Below, piece after piece: positions 8,531 to 16,438 of a stretch of DNA of 20,305 nt. Each line of letters opens with the position of its first letter. Position 1 is the first letter of the stretch. The stretch comes from Pavlovales sp. CCMP2436 (lineage: Eukaryota; Haptophyta; Pavlovophyceae; Pavlovales). The notes beneath the pieces are model-generated. The model did not search any database, was not told the origin of the DNA, and saw only the letters and a program-made list of their open reading frames with translations. The translations under genes were made by a program, and so were the position numbers. The stretch lies in assembly GCA_026770615.1 (NCBI GenBank), contig MU631737.1:12276-32580 (forward strand). The letters run 5' to 3'.

Positions 8531-9060
8531 TCAGATTGGCACTGGTCCCGCGCCCATCGAGTTGCACCCAGCGTGTGCGAGACCGCCATGCGCGGGAACC
8601 TGTGGTAAGAAACCGGTCGACGCTCCGGCCAAGGGTGTGAAGACCGGGTCCAGTCCAGAGTGACTCAGTCCAGACCGGTAACGCGCATCATTTTGCCCTG
8701 TGCGGATGCCGGTGCACGCGTCACTGCGGACCTGCTCGGGCTCGACTTGCTCGGGCTCGAGCGAGTTCCGCCGCGTGTAGTCATCTTCGCCCGAGGTGTC
8801 GCTCCCGTCCTCACTCGCCAAGAGTGGGTCGGGCGGTTCCAGGTCCGATCCGATCGAATTTCGCACTCGTCCGCCGTGCGCTCGCGCTGGCGATGGGGCC
8901 TGTGCGAGCGAACCCGTTTGTACGCCCAAGAGTCCCGGGAGTAGAGCGCCTTGCTTGTCACGAAGATGTCTCTCTTCCGCGCCGCAAACTCCGAGCTTGC
9001 CGCGTCCCTGCGCGTCGTCGTCTGCACGGCTCGAAACTGGCCAACACCATGCTTTTGCCC
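8531..9060 (-). pseudogene. Possible decayed ORF inside the transposon
   Basis: On the minus strand one frame reads ASSEFAARKRDIFVTSKALY near 8990. A different frame then reads GRVRNSIGSDLEPPDPLLAS, TSGEDDYTRRNS and LEPEQVEPEQV down to 8531. The acidic stretch looks more protein-like than the plus-strand alternative, and the frame change suggests decay. No transposase motif (DDE, zinc knuckle) is seen. This region is absent from the deleted relative at 19622, as expected for an autonomous element's coding core, but that is inference. Confidence 0.25.
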
Positions 9061-9261
9061 AAAAATCAGGGTCTTCGTATCGGGCCTTCGAGAAGGCGGA
9101 TCATCAATCTGATTGCTTCCTGGCTATCCCCATGATGTGGCGTCCACGGCGATGTGCGGCGACCCTAGGTCCCCGCCGCGCGGTTCGTCCGCTACAGCGT
9201 GCCGAATGCGTCCTATTTAATAGGACAAACGTCCTATTTGAAAGGCCCAGGAGTGGGACCG

Positions 9262-10740
9262 ACTGAGCTGGGCCAGACTCGCATGGCAACGCTGCGACGG
9301 TTGCAGAGCTGTTCTGCGTTTCGAAAAGCATGGACAACCAGCAAGCTCCGGCGAGAGCCGGGCGAGCGGTGCCCAGTTGAGAGCGGCTGCTGCTGCTGCG
9401 CTGAGTGAGCCTGCCACAGCTTTAGCTCGGTGGTCGCGTGCACGCCTCGGGACCGACTAGCGAGCTAACGCTGCGCTGTGCTCGGTGACGATAAATCTCA
9501 CCTGCCTCTCGCCGGGTAGAGCCGTGCGAGCGAGACGATTGAATGGCTGGAAGGCCTTTGCGTCGCGTTGGCTTCAGCGTCCTGAGCTGTGCCGGACGCA
9601 CTTGGCAAGTAAGTGGCAACGCTTTGACAGTCAGAGCTGTGCTGCGTTGCGAGAAGTTATGGACCGTCAGCAAGCTCCGGCGAGAGCCGGGCGAGCGGTG
9701 CACAGATGAGAGCGGCTGCCGCCGCTGCCGCTGAGTCTGCCACAGCTTGAGCTGGTGGGCGTACGCGCGCCTCGATACCAGCTGCAGCAAGATGACGCTG
9801 CGCTTTGTCCTGCGCTCTCCGGTTAGAGCCGGGCGAGCGGTATGATTGAATGGCTGGAAGGCCATTGTGTCGCGCCGGCTTCAGCATACTGAGCTGGGCC
9901 GGACGCGCATGACAACGCTGCGACAGTCGGAGCTTTGCTGCGCCGCGAGAAAGCGTGGGCCGACCGGCAAGCTCCGGCGAGAACCGGGCAAGCTGTACCT
10001 AAGATGAGAGAAGCGGCTGCTGCCGCTACGCTGAGTTTGCCACCGCTTGAGCTGGATGGGCGCGTGCGCGCAACGAGACCGGCTGACGCTGCGCTGTGCT
10101 CGGTGACGAGGAGTGCGTACGCTTGCCGGTTGGAGTCGTGCGGGCGGGGCGATGGAATGACGGTTAGGCCATTGCGCCACCCCGGCGTTGGCGTACTGGG
10201 CTGGGGCAAGGATGAGCCTGGCAACGCTGCGACGTCAGAGCTGTGCTGCGTTTTCAGAAAGGCATGGGCCGACCAGCAAGCTTTGACGATAGCGGGCTAG
10301 CGGTGCTCAGATGAGAGCGGCTGCTGCCGCTGGTCTGAGTCTGCCACGGCTTGAGCTGGGTAGGCTCGTGCGCGCCTCGAGACCGGCTGGGGCGAGCTGA
10401 CGCTGCGCTTTACTCGGCGACGAGGACTGGCCATTCAGCTGGCTAGAGCAGGGCGAGCGGGGCGAGTGAATAGCGGAAAGGCCGTTGTGTCGCGTTGGCT
10501 TCAGATCTGAGCTGGGCCGGACACGCATGGTAACACTGCGACAGTCAGAGCCGTGCTGCAATGCGAGAAGGCATGGACCACAAGCAAGCTCCGGCGTGAG
10601 CCGGGCGAGCGGTGCCCAGATGAAAGCGGCGGCTGCTGCTGCGCTGAGCATGCCACAGATTGAGCTGGGTAGGTGCATGCGCGTCTCGAGACCGGCTCGG
10701 GCGAGCCGACGCTGAGATGTGTTTGGTGGCGAGGCCTGAC
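9262..10740. repeat. Satellite array, right block
   Basis: It continues the same satellite after the transposon. GCATGG-type markers lie near 9328, 9657, 9952, 10261 and 10571, spaced 329, 295, 309 and 310. The last unit degenerates near 10740. The 2087-bp interval between markers 7241 and 9328, less the element and its duplication, is about 319 bp, one normal unit. Some units carry short insertions such as AAGT near 9608 that account for length variation. Confidence 0.93.
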
Positions 10741-10828
10741 CCTTGGCATAAAAAGTCAGTGTTCATATGGGCGGGGGGTACAACACCCATGGTGTAATGT
10801 ATAACTACAACCAGGGAAATATGCCCTC

Positions 10829-11027
10829 TGTTATAATGAGAGTACTCTTGTTATCCCGTGGAGGGCGTCGACATTGAGTCGAGTTCTCTCCATGGCGGAT
10901 ACGCCCATATAAAAGCAACCGAGTCGGAGCCGGAGGCGACGGTAGCAGTCGTGAGCCTTAGCTAGAGCTGAGTGGGTAGGTGGGTGCGAAATTACTGTTT
11001 TAAAAATAGCGGGTTTGCTTAATAACA
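10829..11027 (+). mobile_element. LTR-like segment with TATA box (speculative)
   Basis: A 199-bp segment begins TGTTAT and ends ATAACA, giving a 6-bp inverted terminus of the TG...CA type seen in LTRs. It carries CATATAAAAGC at about 10905, a plausible promoter. No flanking 5-bp duplication, primer-binding site or second copy is seen. It could also be an ordinary promoter region with chance ends. Confidence 0.25.
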
Positions 11028-11137
11028 ATTATGCTATTATTACCTGCGGTCCGCAATATCTGTTCCGGACCACGGCTGGGCTGCGCCCGTGAGTATGGAT
11101 CCGTGTTCGATGATCAGAAGATAGTAAGCGACCACGA

Positions 11138-11270
11138 CAAATGTGCCTTTTTCGTTATTGCTGCACTATTTTTTGACCTAGACGATTATCCTACCCAACC
11201 GGTCTCATGGGAGGATACGTTGGAGTTACTGCGGGAATGATCGGAGCGTCGGTCCGGCACTCCATTGCAT
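11138..11270. repeat. ~130-bp dispersed repeat, copy 2
   Basis: Same orientation as the copy at 5599-5729, with nearly identical sequence over about 95 bases from TAGACGATTATCC to CACTCCATTGC and weaker similarity to the left. The two copies stand outside opposite ends of the satellite. Confidence 0.85.
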
Positions 11271-11460
11271 CTTAAATCATTAATGCGATTCCCCGCCGTA
11301 TCCCACTTGAGAGGGAATGATAATGTTAGGCTGGTGTTGTTGGCTGCAAAGTTGTAGCGCACTAAGTACACTGCGCCTTTACTTATTCTGCTAGATTGCA
11401 TAGAAGACAGGCCAATAAATGAGACACTGCTACTAGGTGAGTAGAGGCACTGTTGGAGGT

Positions 11461-11525
11461 ATGGCTCTTGTATATGCTCTTATAGCTACTGGCCAGTAGC
11501 TATGAGAGCAATATACTCAAGCTAT
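11461..11525. repeat. 65-bp near-perfect hairpin
   Basis: Two arms of about 31 bases fold on a GGCC centre near 11491-11494. The innermost 22 bases are a perfect palindrome (TAGCTACTG next to its inverse CAGTAGCTA, with one more pair on each side). The outer arms pair as GGCTCTTGTATATGCTCT against AGAGCAATATACTCAAGCT with few mismatches. If transcribed it would form a long RNA stem; as DNA it could be a cruciform or the core of a fold-back element. Confidence 0.85.
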
Positions 11526-11865
11526 ACAGCCTACATGCCTGCCCGCAGCACACAGCACCGCACACACTTACTGGCCACAACCCGTGTCATACGGGATTGG
11601 CTTAGTTTAAATTGTGTTGCCACTCAGTGATCGCTCAGTTTGCCGTCCGCCCCTGATCGCGTTGCGCTGATCGCTGGTGAAGATCTAACTCGCTGTATTT
11701 GATCCTGCCGCCCGTCGAGACGACGGGCACCCTCTAGCGCTGCAAGGACTCGAGGAGATACGGAGCGACCGGCGAACACCAACCGGCACTGCATTTGAAT
11801 GCAATACAGCCAGCACGTCGGATAATGCCCAGGTTGTATACATGTGACGTGTCATCCGATATTAT

Positions 11866-11955
11866 GACGCCAGCTATAGCTGCGAATTTATCGTTCCGGA
11901 ATTAAATAAAGTTATCTTTGATTTTATATTTATGATAGGACTTCAAGCTGGCGTC
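11866..11955. mobile_element. Short inverted-repeat pair, possible mini-MITE
   Basis: GACGCCAGCT at 11866-11875 is the exact inverse of AGCTGGCGTC at 11946-11955. The 70 bases between are AT-rich and contain AATAAA. No target duplication is visible. It may be a hairpin or a very small non-autonomous element. Confidence 0.35.
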
Positions 11956-12169
11956 TGACTGTTCTGAATGTTGTGCTGGTCTGACTTATTATTCATGTGA
12001 ATCTATTCCACGGTTGTATCGGGACTCCGAGACAGGTCACACTATCGAGAGTGGCGTCAGTGAGGTCGCGCCTCGAAGGTCCATGCCGCGCACTGAATCC
12101 TCTCGGCAGCCACGAATGCGCTCTTGAGTCTGGTTGGCTGCCTAGGTACTCTGCCGTAGTTAAAAGGCG

Positions 12170-13490
12170 CTCGGGCTGGTGAGTGAGGTCACGCGTGGCA
12201 TCATACCGAGAGACCGACTGTGCGCTGGCGCCCACAGGGCGCTCGGGCTGGAGAAATCACGTATGTCATCAGCAAGAGTCTGTACCGGCAGACGCTCTTC
12301 CTGGAGAGGTCAGACCTGACATCACTGCGAGAGAATTGCCCGAAGGCTATCGGGCTAGAGAGATTACTCTGGACGTCAGCAAGATTCGGGCCCATAGGCG
12401 CTCGGGCGGTAGGTAAGGTCTTAGAAGACCTCATCAAGAGTCTTTGCCCGAAGGCCATCGGGCTGGAGAGGTAGGTCACTACGGACGTCAGCGGGATTTG
12501 TGCCCGTAGGCGCTTGGGCTGGAGAGGTCACTAATTGTGGCATCGGCGCTTTCAAGTGTGCCATTGGTGGGCAATAAGGCTGGAGAGGTCACAGAGGACC
12601 ACGTCAGCGAGAGTTTGTGCCCGAAGGCGCTCGGACTGAAGAGGTCACGAATGACGTTTCAGCGTCGAGTGTGCCCGTAGGCGCGGGCTAGAGAGGTCAC
12701 GAATGACATCTCGGCATTCGAGTGTGCCCTTGGGCGCTCTGGCTGGAGAGGTCACAGAGGACGCCAGTGAGAGTTTGTGCCCCAAGAAGGCGCTCGGGCT
12801 GGAGAGGTCACGAATGACGCTTCAGCGTCGAGTGTGCCCGTGGGCGCTCTGGCTGGAGATGTCACAGTGGACGCCAGCGAGAATTTGTGCCCGAAGGCGC
12901 TTGGTTTCGGGCTGGAGAGGTAACGAATGACGTTTCAGCGTCGAGTGTGCCCGTAGGCGCTCTGGCTGGAGAGGTCACGAATGACATTTCAGCGTCGGGG
13001 TTGGCAAGGGGGTGGCGTGGCTCCTTGAGAGGACGCGCTCGGCCGCTGTAGAAGTGCATCTCGACTCACTCCTATCCCGTAGGCGCTCGAGCTGGAGCGG
13101 TCACGGAGGACGTCAGCAAGAGTCTGAGCCCGTAGGCGATTGGGCTGGAGAGGTCATGAGGGACATTTCGGCTTTCGAGTGTGCCCGTGGGCGCTCGGGC
13201 TAGAGAGGTCACGGAGGACGTCAGCGAGAGTCTGAGACCGCACGTGATTGGGCTGGAGAGGTCACGAGGGACATTTCGGCTTTCGAGTGTGCCCGTGGGC
13301 GCTCGGGCTGGAGAGGTCACAGAGGACGTCAGCGAGAGTTTGTGCCCGTAGGCGCTCGGGCTGGAGAGGTCCCTGGGGACATTCCGGCCACCGAGTGTGC
13401 CAGTAGGCGCTCGGGCTGGAGAGGTCACAAGGGACGTCAGCGAGAGTCTAAGACCAAGGGACGAGCTGTGCTTCGAGAGCACGCGCTCAG
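12170..13490. repeat. Minisatellite of ~54-bp units in a 108-bp alternating order
   Basis: About 22 copies of a unit built on GGCTGGAGAGGTCAC and GCGCTCGGGCT are present. Two variants alternate: one with GAGGACGTCAGCGAGAGT and one with GACATTTCGGCTTTCGAGTG. A pair is 108 bp, giving a 36-residue periodic open frame on the minus strand over the better-conserved part (13072-13497). That frame does not extend through the older, degenerate left part (12180-12500), so I treat it as non-coding. Two longer inserts with GAGAGGACGCGCTCGGCCGC (near 13027) and GAGAGCACGCGCTCAGCAGC (near 13470) are related to each other and mark a longer period. Confidence 0.92.
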
Positions 13491-13499
13491 CAGCCATAG

Positions 13500-13730
13500 T
13501 GGTGCTCTTACGGGAGAGGTCAGATGCAGCCTAAAAGGCGAGCATGCCCCGTGCCGAGTTGCCGGCCCGAAGACCGGCAGAGGACTCTCGCCGGGCGTAA
13601 GCCTCGCGGAGCCTCTCCTGCTGTGAAGTCGAAATAGGGAGTGCCGCAAGGCCTCGTCTTTGCTCTGTGACTGGAGTCGACATCGCGACGAGGTGCGAAA
13701 CTGAGCTCTAAATAGTTACTAAGTAATTCA
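13500..13730. other. Transition between minisatellite and LINE remnant
   Basis: No gene is supported. A small hairpin (GCCGG...CCGGC) lies near 13560. Short open frames exist on both strands without distinguishing features. Confidence 0.4.
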
Positions 13731-13989
13731 GTGTCCGATTACTCGTGTATGGGCTGGTTCTACACGGGAATACCGGACTTTTATGTCCGGATCCTCGTAC
13801 GGCGGCCACACAGAAGACCACCGACGCTCATGCGGTTCCGACGTGAGGGACGTAAGTCCGAGGCCGCCAACCCATGGGCAAGCAGCATGTCACTGATATC
13901 GCAAGCCAGGGCTGCGCAAAGCGTGGTAGTGACGAAGCATAGCCTGCGGATGCCGACCTCTGATGGGCTAGCAAGTAGCAGGGTATCTG

Positions 13990-14665
13990 AGAGCGGCGGA
14001 ACCGTCCGACTTTTGACCTAGCTGTGCTGGTAAGAGACGGCTGCAAATCCTGGGTCCTGACCTCAAAGCTGCGGCAAAGGCTGAGCGCGTTCCACAACCG
14101 CTGCGTGCGAGCAATGGCGAGGAAAAAGCCGCTGCGCGCTTCCTCCTCCGACTACATCTTCAAGTACGCTCCCGCGCAGCAGTACGTCGTCCTCGGCCTC
14201 ACAGACATCGACCAGTATATTCCCAATCGGAAATTACGATGGGCGGGACATGTGATGCGCTTGAGCATGTCGAGACTTCCTCGCATGTTCATAATATCGT
14301 GGGTCAACGCACCGCGACGCAACGGGTGACCGCTGATCTCCTACGGACACGACCTAACTCGCGAGCTCAACAACTTCGGCTTCAACCTTGACGGGCAAGC
14401 AGTCGGCGTGGCGTTTCGACGAGCTGGGGCAAGGCCGCACAAGACAAGGCATCCTGGCGCAAACTGTCGAGACTACTGCACGTGAATCTCATCTTCAAGA
14501 AAACCCGAACGAAATCGCCTGCTCGCAGCTTTGTCGGCGCTTTGGTACCACCGCAAGGTGACGCTAGAGCTCAACAGAGCGACGCTCAGACGCTGACACC
14601 CAGAGCCTCCTGGACGCAGAGACTGCGCCCCAGGCGGTAGAAGGGGCATCATAACATAACATAAC
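13990..14665 (+). mobile_element. LINE (non-LTR retrotransposon) 3' remnant
   Basis: A frame at about 14000-14329 reads LAVLVRDGCKSWVLTSKLRQ, FHNRCVRAMAR, KLRWAGHVMRLSMSRLPRMF and SWVNAPRRNG. This is the end of reverse transcriptase plus the R-W-x-GH-V-x-R segment typical of RTE/Jockey-related LINE C-termini. After the TGA at 14327-14329, further homologous segments appear in other frames (SYGHDLTRELNNFGFNLDG, then AAQDKASWRKLSRLL), so the copy is frameshifted and dead. It ends at a (CATAA)n-type tail at 14650-14667. The 5' end is truncated; similarity may begin as early as 13740 but cannot be confirmed. The minus-strand chimera at 4919 shares the last ~190 bases. Confidence 0.82.
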
Positions 14666-14667
14666 AC

Positions 14668-14895
14668 AAGCCCTTGGGCTTAGGCCAGCTGTCATATATC
14701 TGTTGCTTCAAAGTGTGTCTTCCTTTCATCGATCAGAACAGAAGATAGTACGTAAATATCGTTAAAAGAGGCTGCAAGTCGGGGGACAATAAATAACTTT
14801 TATCTAACAGCAGTTGGGGGTTGTTGCAATTATAGTAAATATGAAAATAGGCCCCTCACGGCGACATTTTATCGAACTACAGTGAAAATCGGACT
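14668..14895. other. Spacer with no gene
   Basis: AT-rich, no coding signal. The phrase GATCAGAACAGAAGATAGTA resembles GATCAGAAGATAGTAAGC near 11117, a short shared word of unknown origin. Confidence 0.4.
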
Positions 14896-15039
14896 CATGG
14901 TCGGTTGAGTGCGGTTCTACGGAGAAACCAGCTAATGTGCGTCTTTCCAAATCGCACACAGCGGCTCGTGTTAGCTGGCCAACCCCGGTGACAAAACTCG
15001 CGGCCATTCGTGCAGGGGGGCCGCACTCAACCAGCCATG
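14896..15039. mobile_element. 144-bp inverted-repeat element, probable small MITE
   Basis: CATGGTCGGTTGAGTGCGG at 14896-14914 pairs with the inverse of 15021-15039, matching at 17 of 19 positions. No clear target duplication is visible, so insertion is likely but not proven. Confidence 0.5.
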
Positions 15040-15375
15040 ACCAAGGGGATCTGCGCGCGCGCGCACCGGCGCTCATCAGGAGGCGGCTACAAGGCGCAAA
15101 AGGGCTGCTCCAAGAACCTGGTCGCAGCTGCTGCTCGCCGAGCACGCGAGGACGCGGGCGAGAGCAAGTACGCGCCGGCGGGCATGCGCCCCGAGTGGTG
15201 CGACGACCACTACGAGCAGCGCGCCCTGAAATTGGCGGCAGAGGCCGCTGCGAAAAGATCCCAACATCGTCGTCGATATCTCACTTTGCCCCAAAATTGG
15301 CATTGGAGCAGGGATTGGGGTCGAGGGGGGAATGTGCTTGCGCCCCCGCCTGCCCTCCGTGGTACCCGTCTATGA
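15037..15375 (+). CDS. Hypothetical small basic protein
   Basis: A 112-residue frame starts MTKGICARAHRRSSGG and contains KYAPAGMRPEWCDDHYEQRA and LKLAAEAAAKRSQ. Third-position GC is high and the Ala/Arg/Lys-rich helical middle looks protein-like. After about residue 75 the composition changes (QNWHWSRDWGRGG), so the true end may be earlier or spliced. The ATG lies inside the right arm of the 14896-15039 inverted repeat. No family recognised. A longer overlapping frame (14937-15443) has less protein-like content, although its last residues are in AT-rich DNA. Confidence 0.35.
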   Translation: MTKGICARAHRRSSGGGYKAQKGCSKNLVAAAARRAREDAGESKYAPAGMRPEWCDDHYEQRALKLAAEAAAKRSQHRRRYLTLPQNWHWSRDWGRGGNVLAPPPALRGTRL

Positions 15376-15481
15376 CTGAAAAGTGTAAACATGTAAATGT
15401 ACTATGTGTGACTGATAAGGAGTTTACATGTTTTTGTGCCTAGTCTTTATCAGTACGTGTGTACATCTATGGTGCGACCTA

Positions 15482-15815
15482 CAGGGGATCGCGGGCAATA
15501 AAAAGCCTTAGTGTTAAGAAGCTGAGCCTCGTTTTTTGCATCGTTTGTATGTAATTTAAGCAAATTTAAGCATTGTTTGTATTTAATTTGCCAAGAAGCT
15601 CAGCCTCAAGCTCAAAATTCGCCCTTCTTACATGGGATCGTGGGCAATAAGTACGGCGGGATTTGAGGCTGAGGCTGGGTTTCTTAGCAAATTACATACA
15701 AACAATGATTAAATTTCGGTAAAATTACTATTGAAGGGCTAAAAAGCGAGGCTCAGTTTCTTAACACGACGGTTTCTTATTGCCCGCGATCCCCTGTATT
15801 GCCCGCGATCCCCTG
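15482..15815. mobile_element. TA-flanked inverted-repeat element, copy A
   Basis: It begins CAGGGGATCGCGGGCAATAA after TA and ends in the inverse followed by TA. Arms of about 60 bases pair (CAATAAAAAGCC...GTTAAGAAGCTGAGCCTC against its inverse near 15745-15785). The right terminus is present twice in tandem (ending at 15796 and at 15815), each followed by TA. A second left-end-like sequence, CATGGGATCGTGGGCAATAA, sits inside at 15631-15650 after TA. This suggests one copy landed in another. TA duplications and CAG starts are usual for Tc1/mariner-type elements, but no transposase is present. Confidence 0.75.
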
Positions 15816-15900
15816 TAGTCTTTAATAGCAGCTTGCCGCATTTTCTTTATTAGCAGCTTGCAGCATTTGAATGCGCTGCATATCTTATTCAGCAGCATTC
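15816..15900. repeat. Two-copy ~28-bp tandem repeat
   Basis: TTTAATAGCAGCTTGCCGCA is followed by TTTATTAGCAGCTTGCAGCA. Non-coding. Confidence 0.65.
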
Positions 15901-15990
15901 GCGCTTGTGCTTCAAAAGTTCACTGTGTGTGTTGTGCTCGACTGCTTCACGGCCGTAGCGCACCGTACACGGTCCTGGCCGCCCGACTGC

Positions 15991-16009
15991 GGTAACTAAG
16001 TTAGTTACC
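15991..16009. repeat. 19-bp perfect palindrome GGTAACTAA-G-TTAGTTACC
   Basis: The two 9-base arms are exact inverses around one G. The arm GGTAACTAAG also occurs at about 7746 and, inverted, at about 20005, inside both copies of the 7498-type transposon. It lies just beyond the 3' end of the minus-strand reading frames at 16001-17089. Confidence 0.8.
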
Positions 16010-16130
16010 ACGGTAAATAAATGTGTTCTTGTTTAAAAGCCGGCAATTCTCCCGGGTCTCGTTCTCGTGCGAGCGCTCCACTGGGTTTTCGCGTCGCTTC
16101 GCGTGCGCTGCGGTGTCGCGCTTCTTCTTC

Positions 16131-16382
16131 TCATTGTGTGCAAGCTCCGGGTCCACGTCGGGTCCAGCGTGGGGATGGGGCACTCGGCATGGCGAAGAGC
16201 AGCCGCTGAGAAGCATCCTCGAACTGGAGGAGGTTTGGCTGCTTTTCGTGGAGCTGACGCAGCTTCGCCACCCACCGGGAGACTTGCCGCAGCTCCACGT
16301 CGAACGTGGAGGCGGCCTCTTTGTGCGTCGCTCCACGCGCAACTGTAAGGGCAGGTCCAACGTGCTTCGCGCAAATTGTGAG
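16131..16382 (-). CDS. Helix-turn-helix-like coding segment (exon or frameshifted tail)
   Basis: An 84-codon minus frame with no early ATG reads VGPALTVARGATHKEAAS, TFDVELRQVSRWVAKLRQLH and LLQFEDASQRLLF. The pattern of a small residue, then KEAAxxFxV, then VSRW fits the DNA-binding helix-turn-helix of transposases of the Tc1/pogo or psq kind. This rests on pattern alone. It is more protein-like than the two competing minus frames over the same bases. It lies downstream of the 16439-17089 frame in a different phase, so an intron or frameshift would be needed to join them. Confidence 0.4.
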   Translation of the reverse strand, partial: LTICAKHVGPALTVARGATHKEAASTFDVELRQVSRWVAKLRQLHEKQPNLLQFEDASQRLLFAMPSAPSPRWTRRGPGACTQ

Positions 16383-16438
16383 TCAGAATGGCAGATCTCC
16401 TTGGAGCGGAGCGCTTTGAAGACGGACAAAGCCTCACG

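Larger units (their letters stand above)
7498..9261 (+). mobile_element. Inverted-repeat DNA transposon inserted in the satellite
   Basis: The left end CGGTCCCACTCCTG is the exact inverse of the right end CAGGAGTGGGACCG. ACTG flanks both sides (7494-7497 and 9262-9265). Removing the element and one ACTG restores the satellite phrase TACTGAGCTGGGCC and a normal ~320-bp unit, so borders and target duplication are firm. About 360 bases of the left end and 165 of the right end recur, inverted, at 19622-20261. No intact transposase is recognised; a decayed minus-strand coding region may lie at 8531-9060. A 4-bp duplication is used by several superfamilies, so no superfamily is assigned. Confidence 0.85.
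11271..11999. other. Gene-poor stretch
   Basis: No convincing reading frame on either strand. It contains the hairpin at 11461-11525, a short hairpin CCCGTCGAGACGACGGG near 11712, and the inverted-repeat pair 11866-11955 with AATAAA inside. Otherwise nothing recognised. Confidence 0.6.

Noticed and set aside
5945..10740. Many 60-147-codon reading frames on both strands
   Set aside because: They recur with each satellite unit, whose length (295-329 bp) varies and is not a multiple of three. None keeps a constant frame across units, so they are by-products of GC-rich repeats.
10829..11027. A solo LTR with target duplication
   Set aside because: The 5 bases on either side (CCCTC and ATTAT) differ and no second copy is present, so only a low-confidence LTR-like note is kept.
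11699..11709. TTGATCCTGCC, resembling the start of small-subunit rRNA
   Set aside because: Only 11 bases match and the following sequence does not continue as rRNA.
12170..13490. CRISPR-like or repeat-protein interpretation of the tandem array
   Set aside because: There are no unique spacers; whole ~54-bp units repeat head to tail. The 36-residue periodic minus-strand frame covers only the conserved right part and ends in satellite-derived sequence.
14937..15443. 168-codon plus-strand frame overlapping the 15037 ORF
   Set aside because: Its middle is Arg/Pro/Gly-rich in the way of a shadow frame. The overlapping frame from 15037 has a better residue mix.
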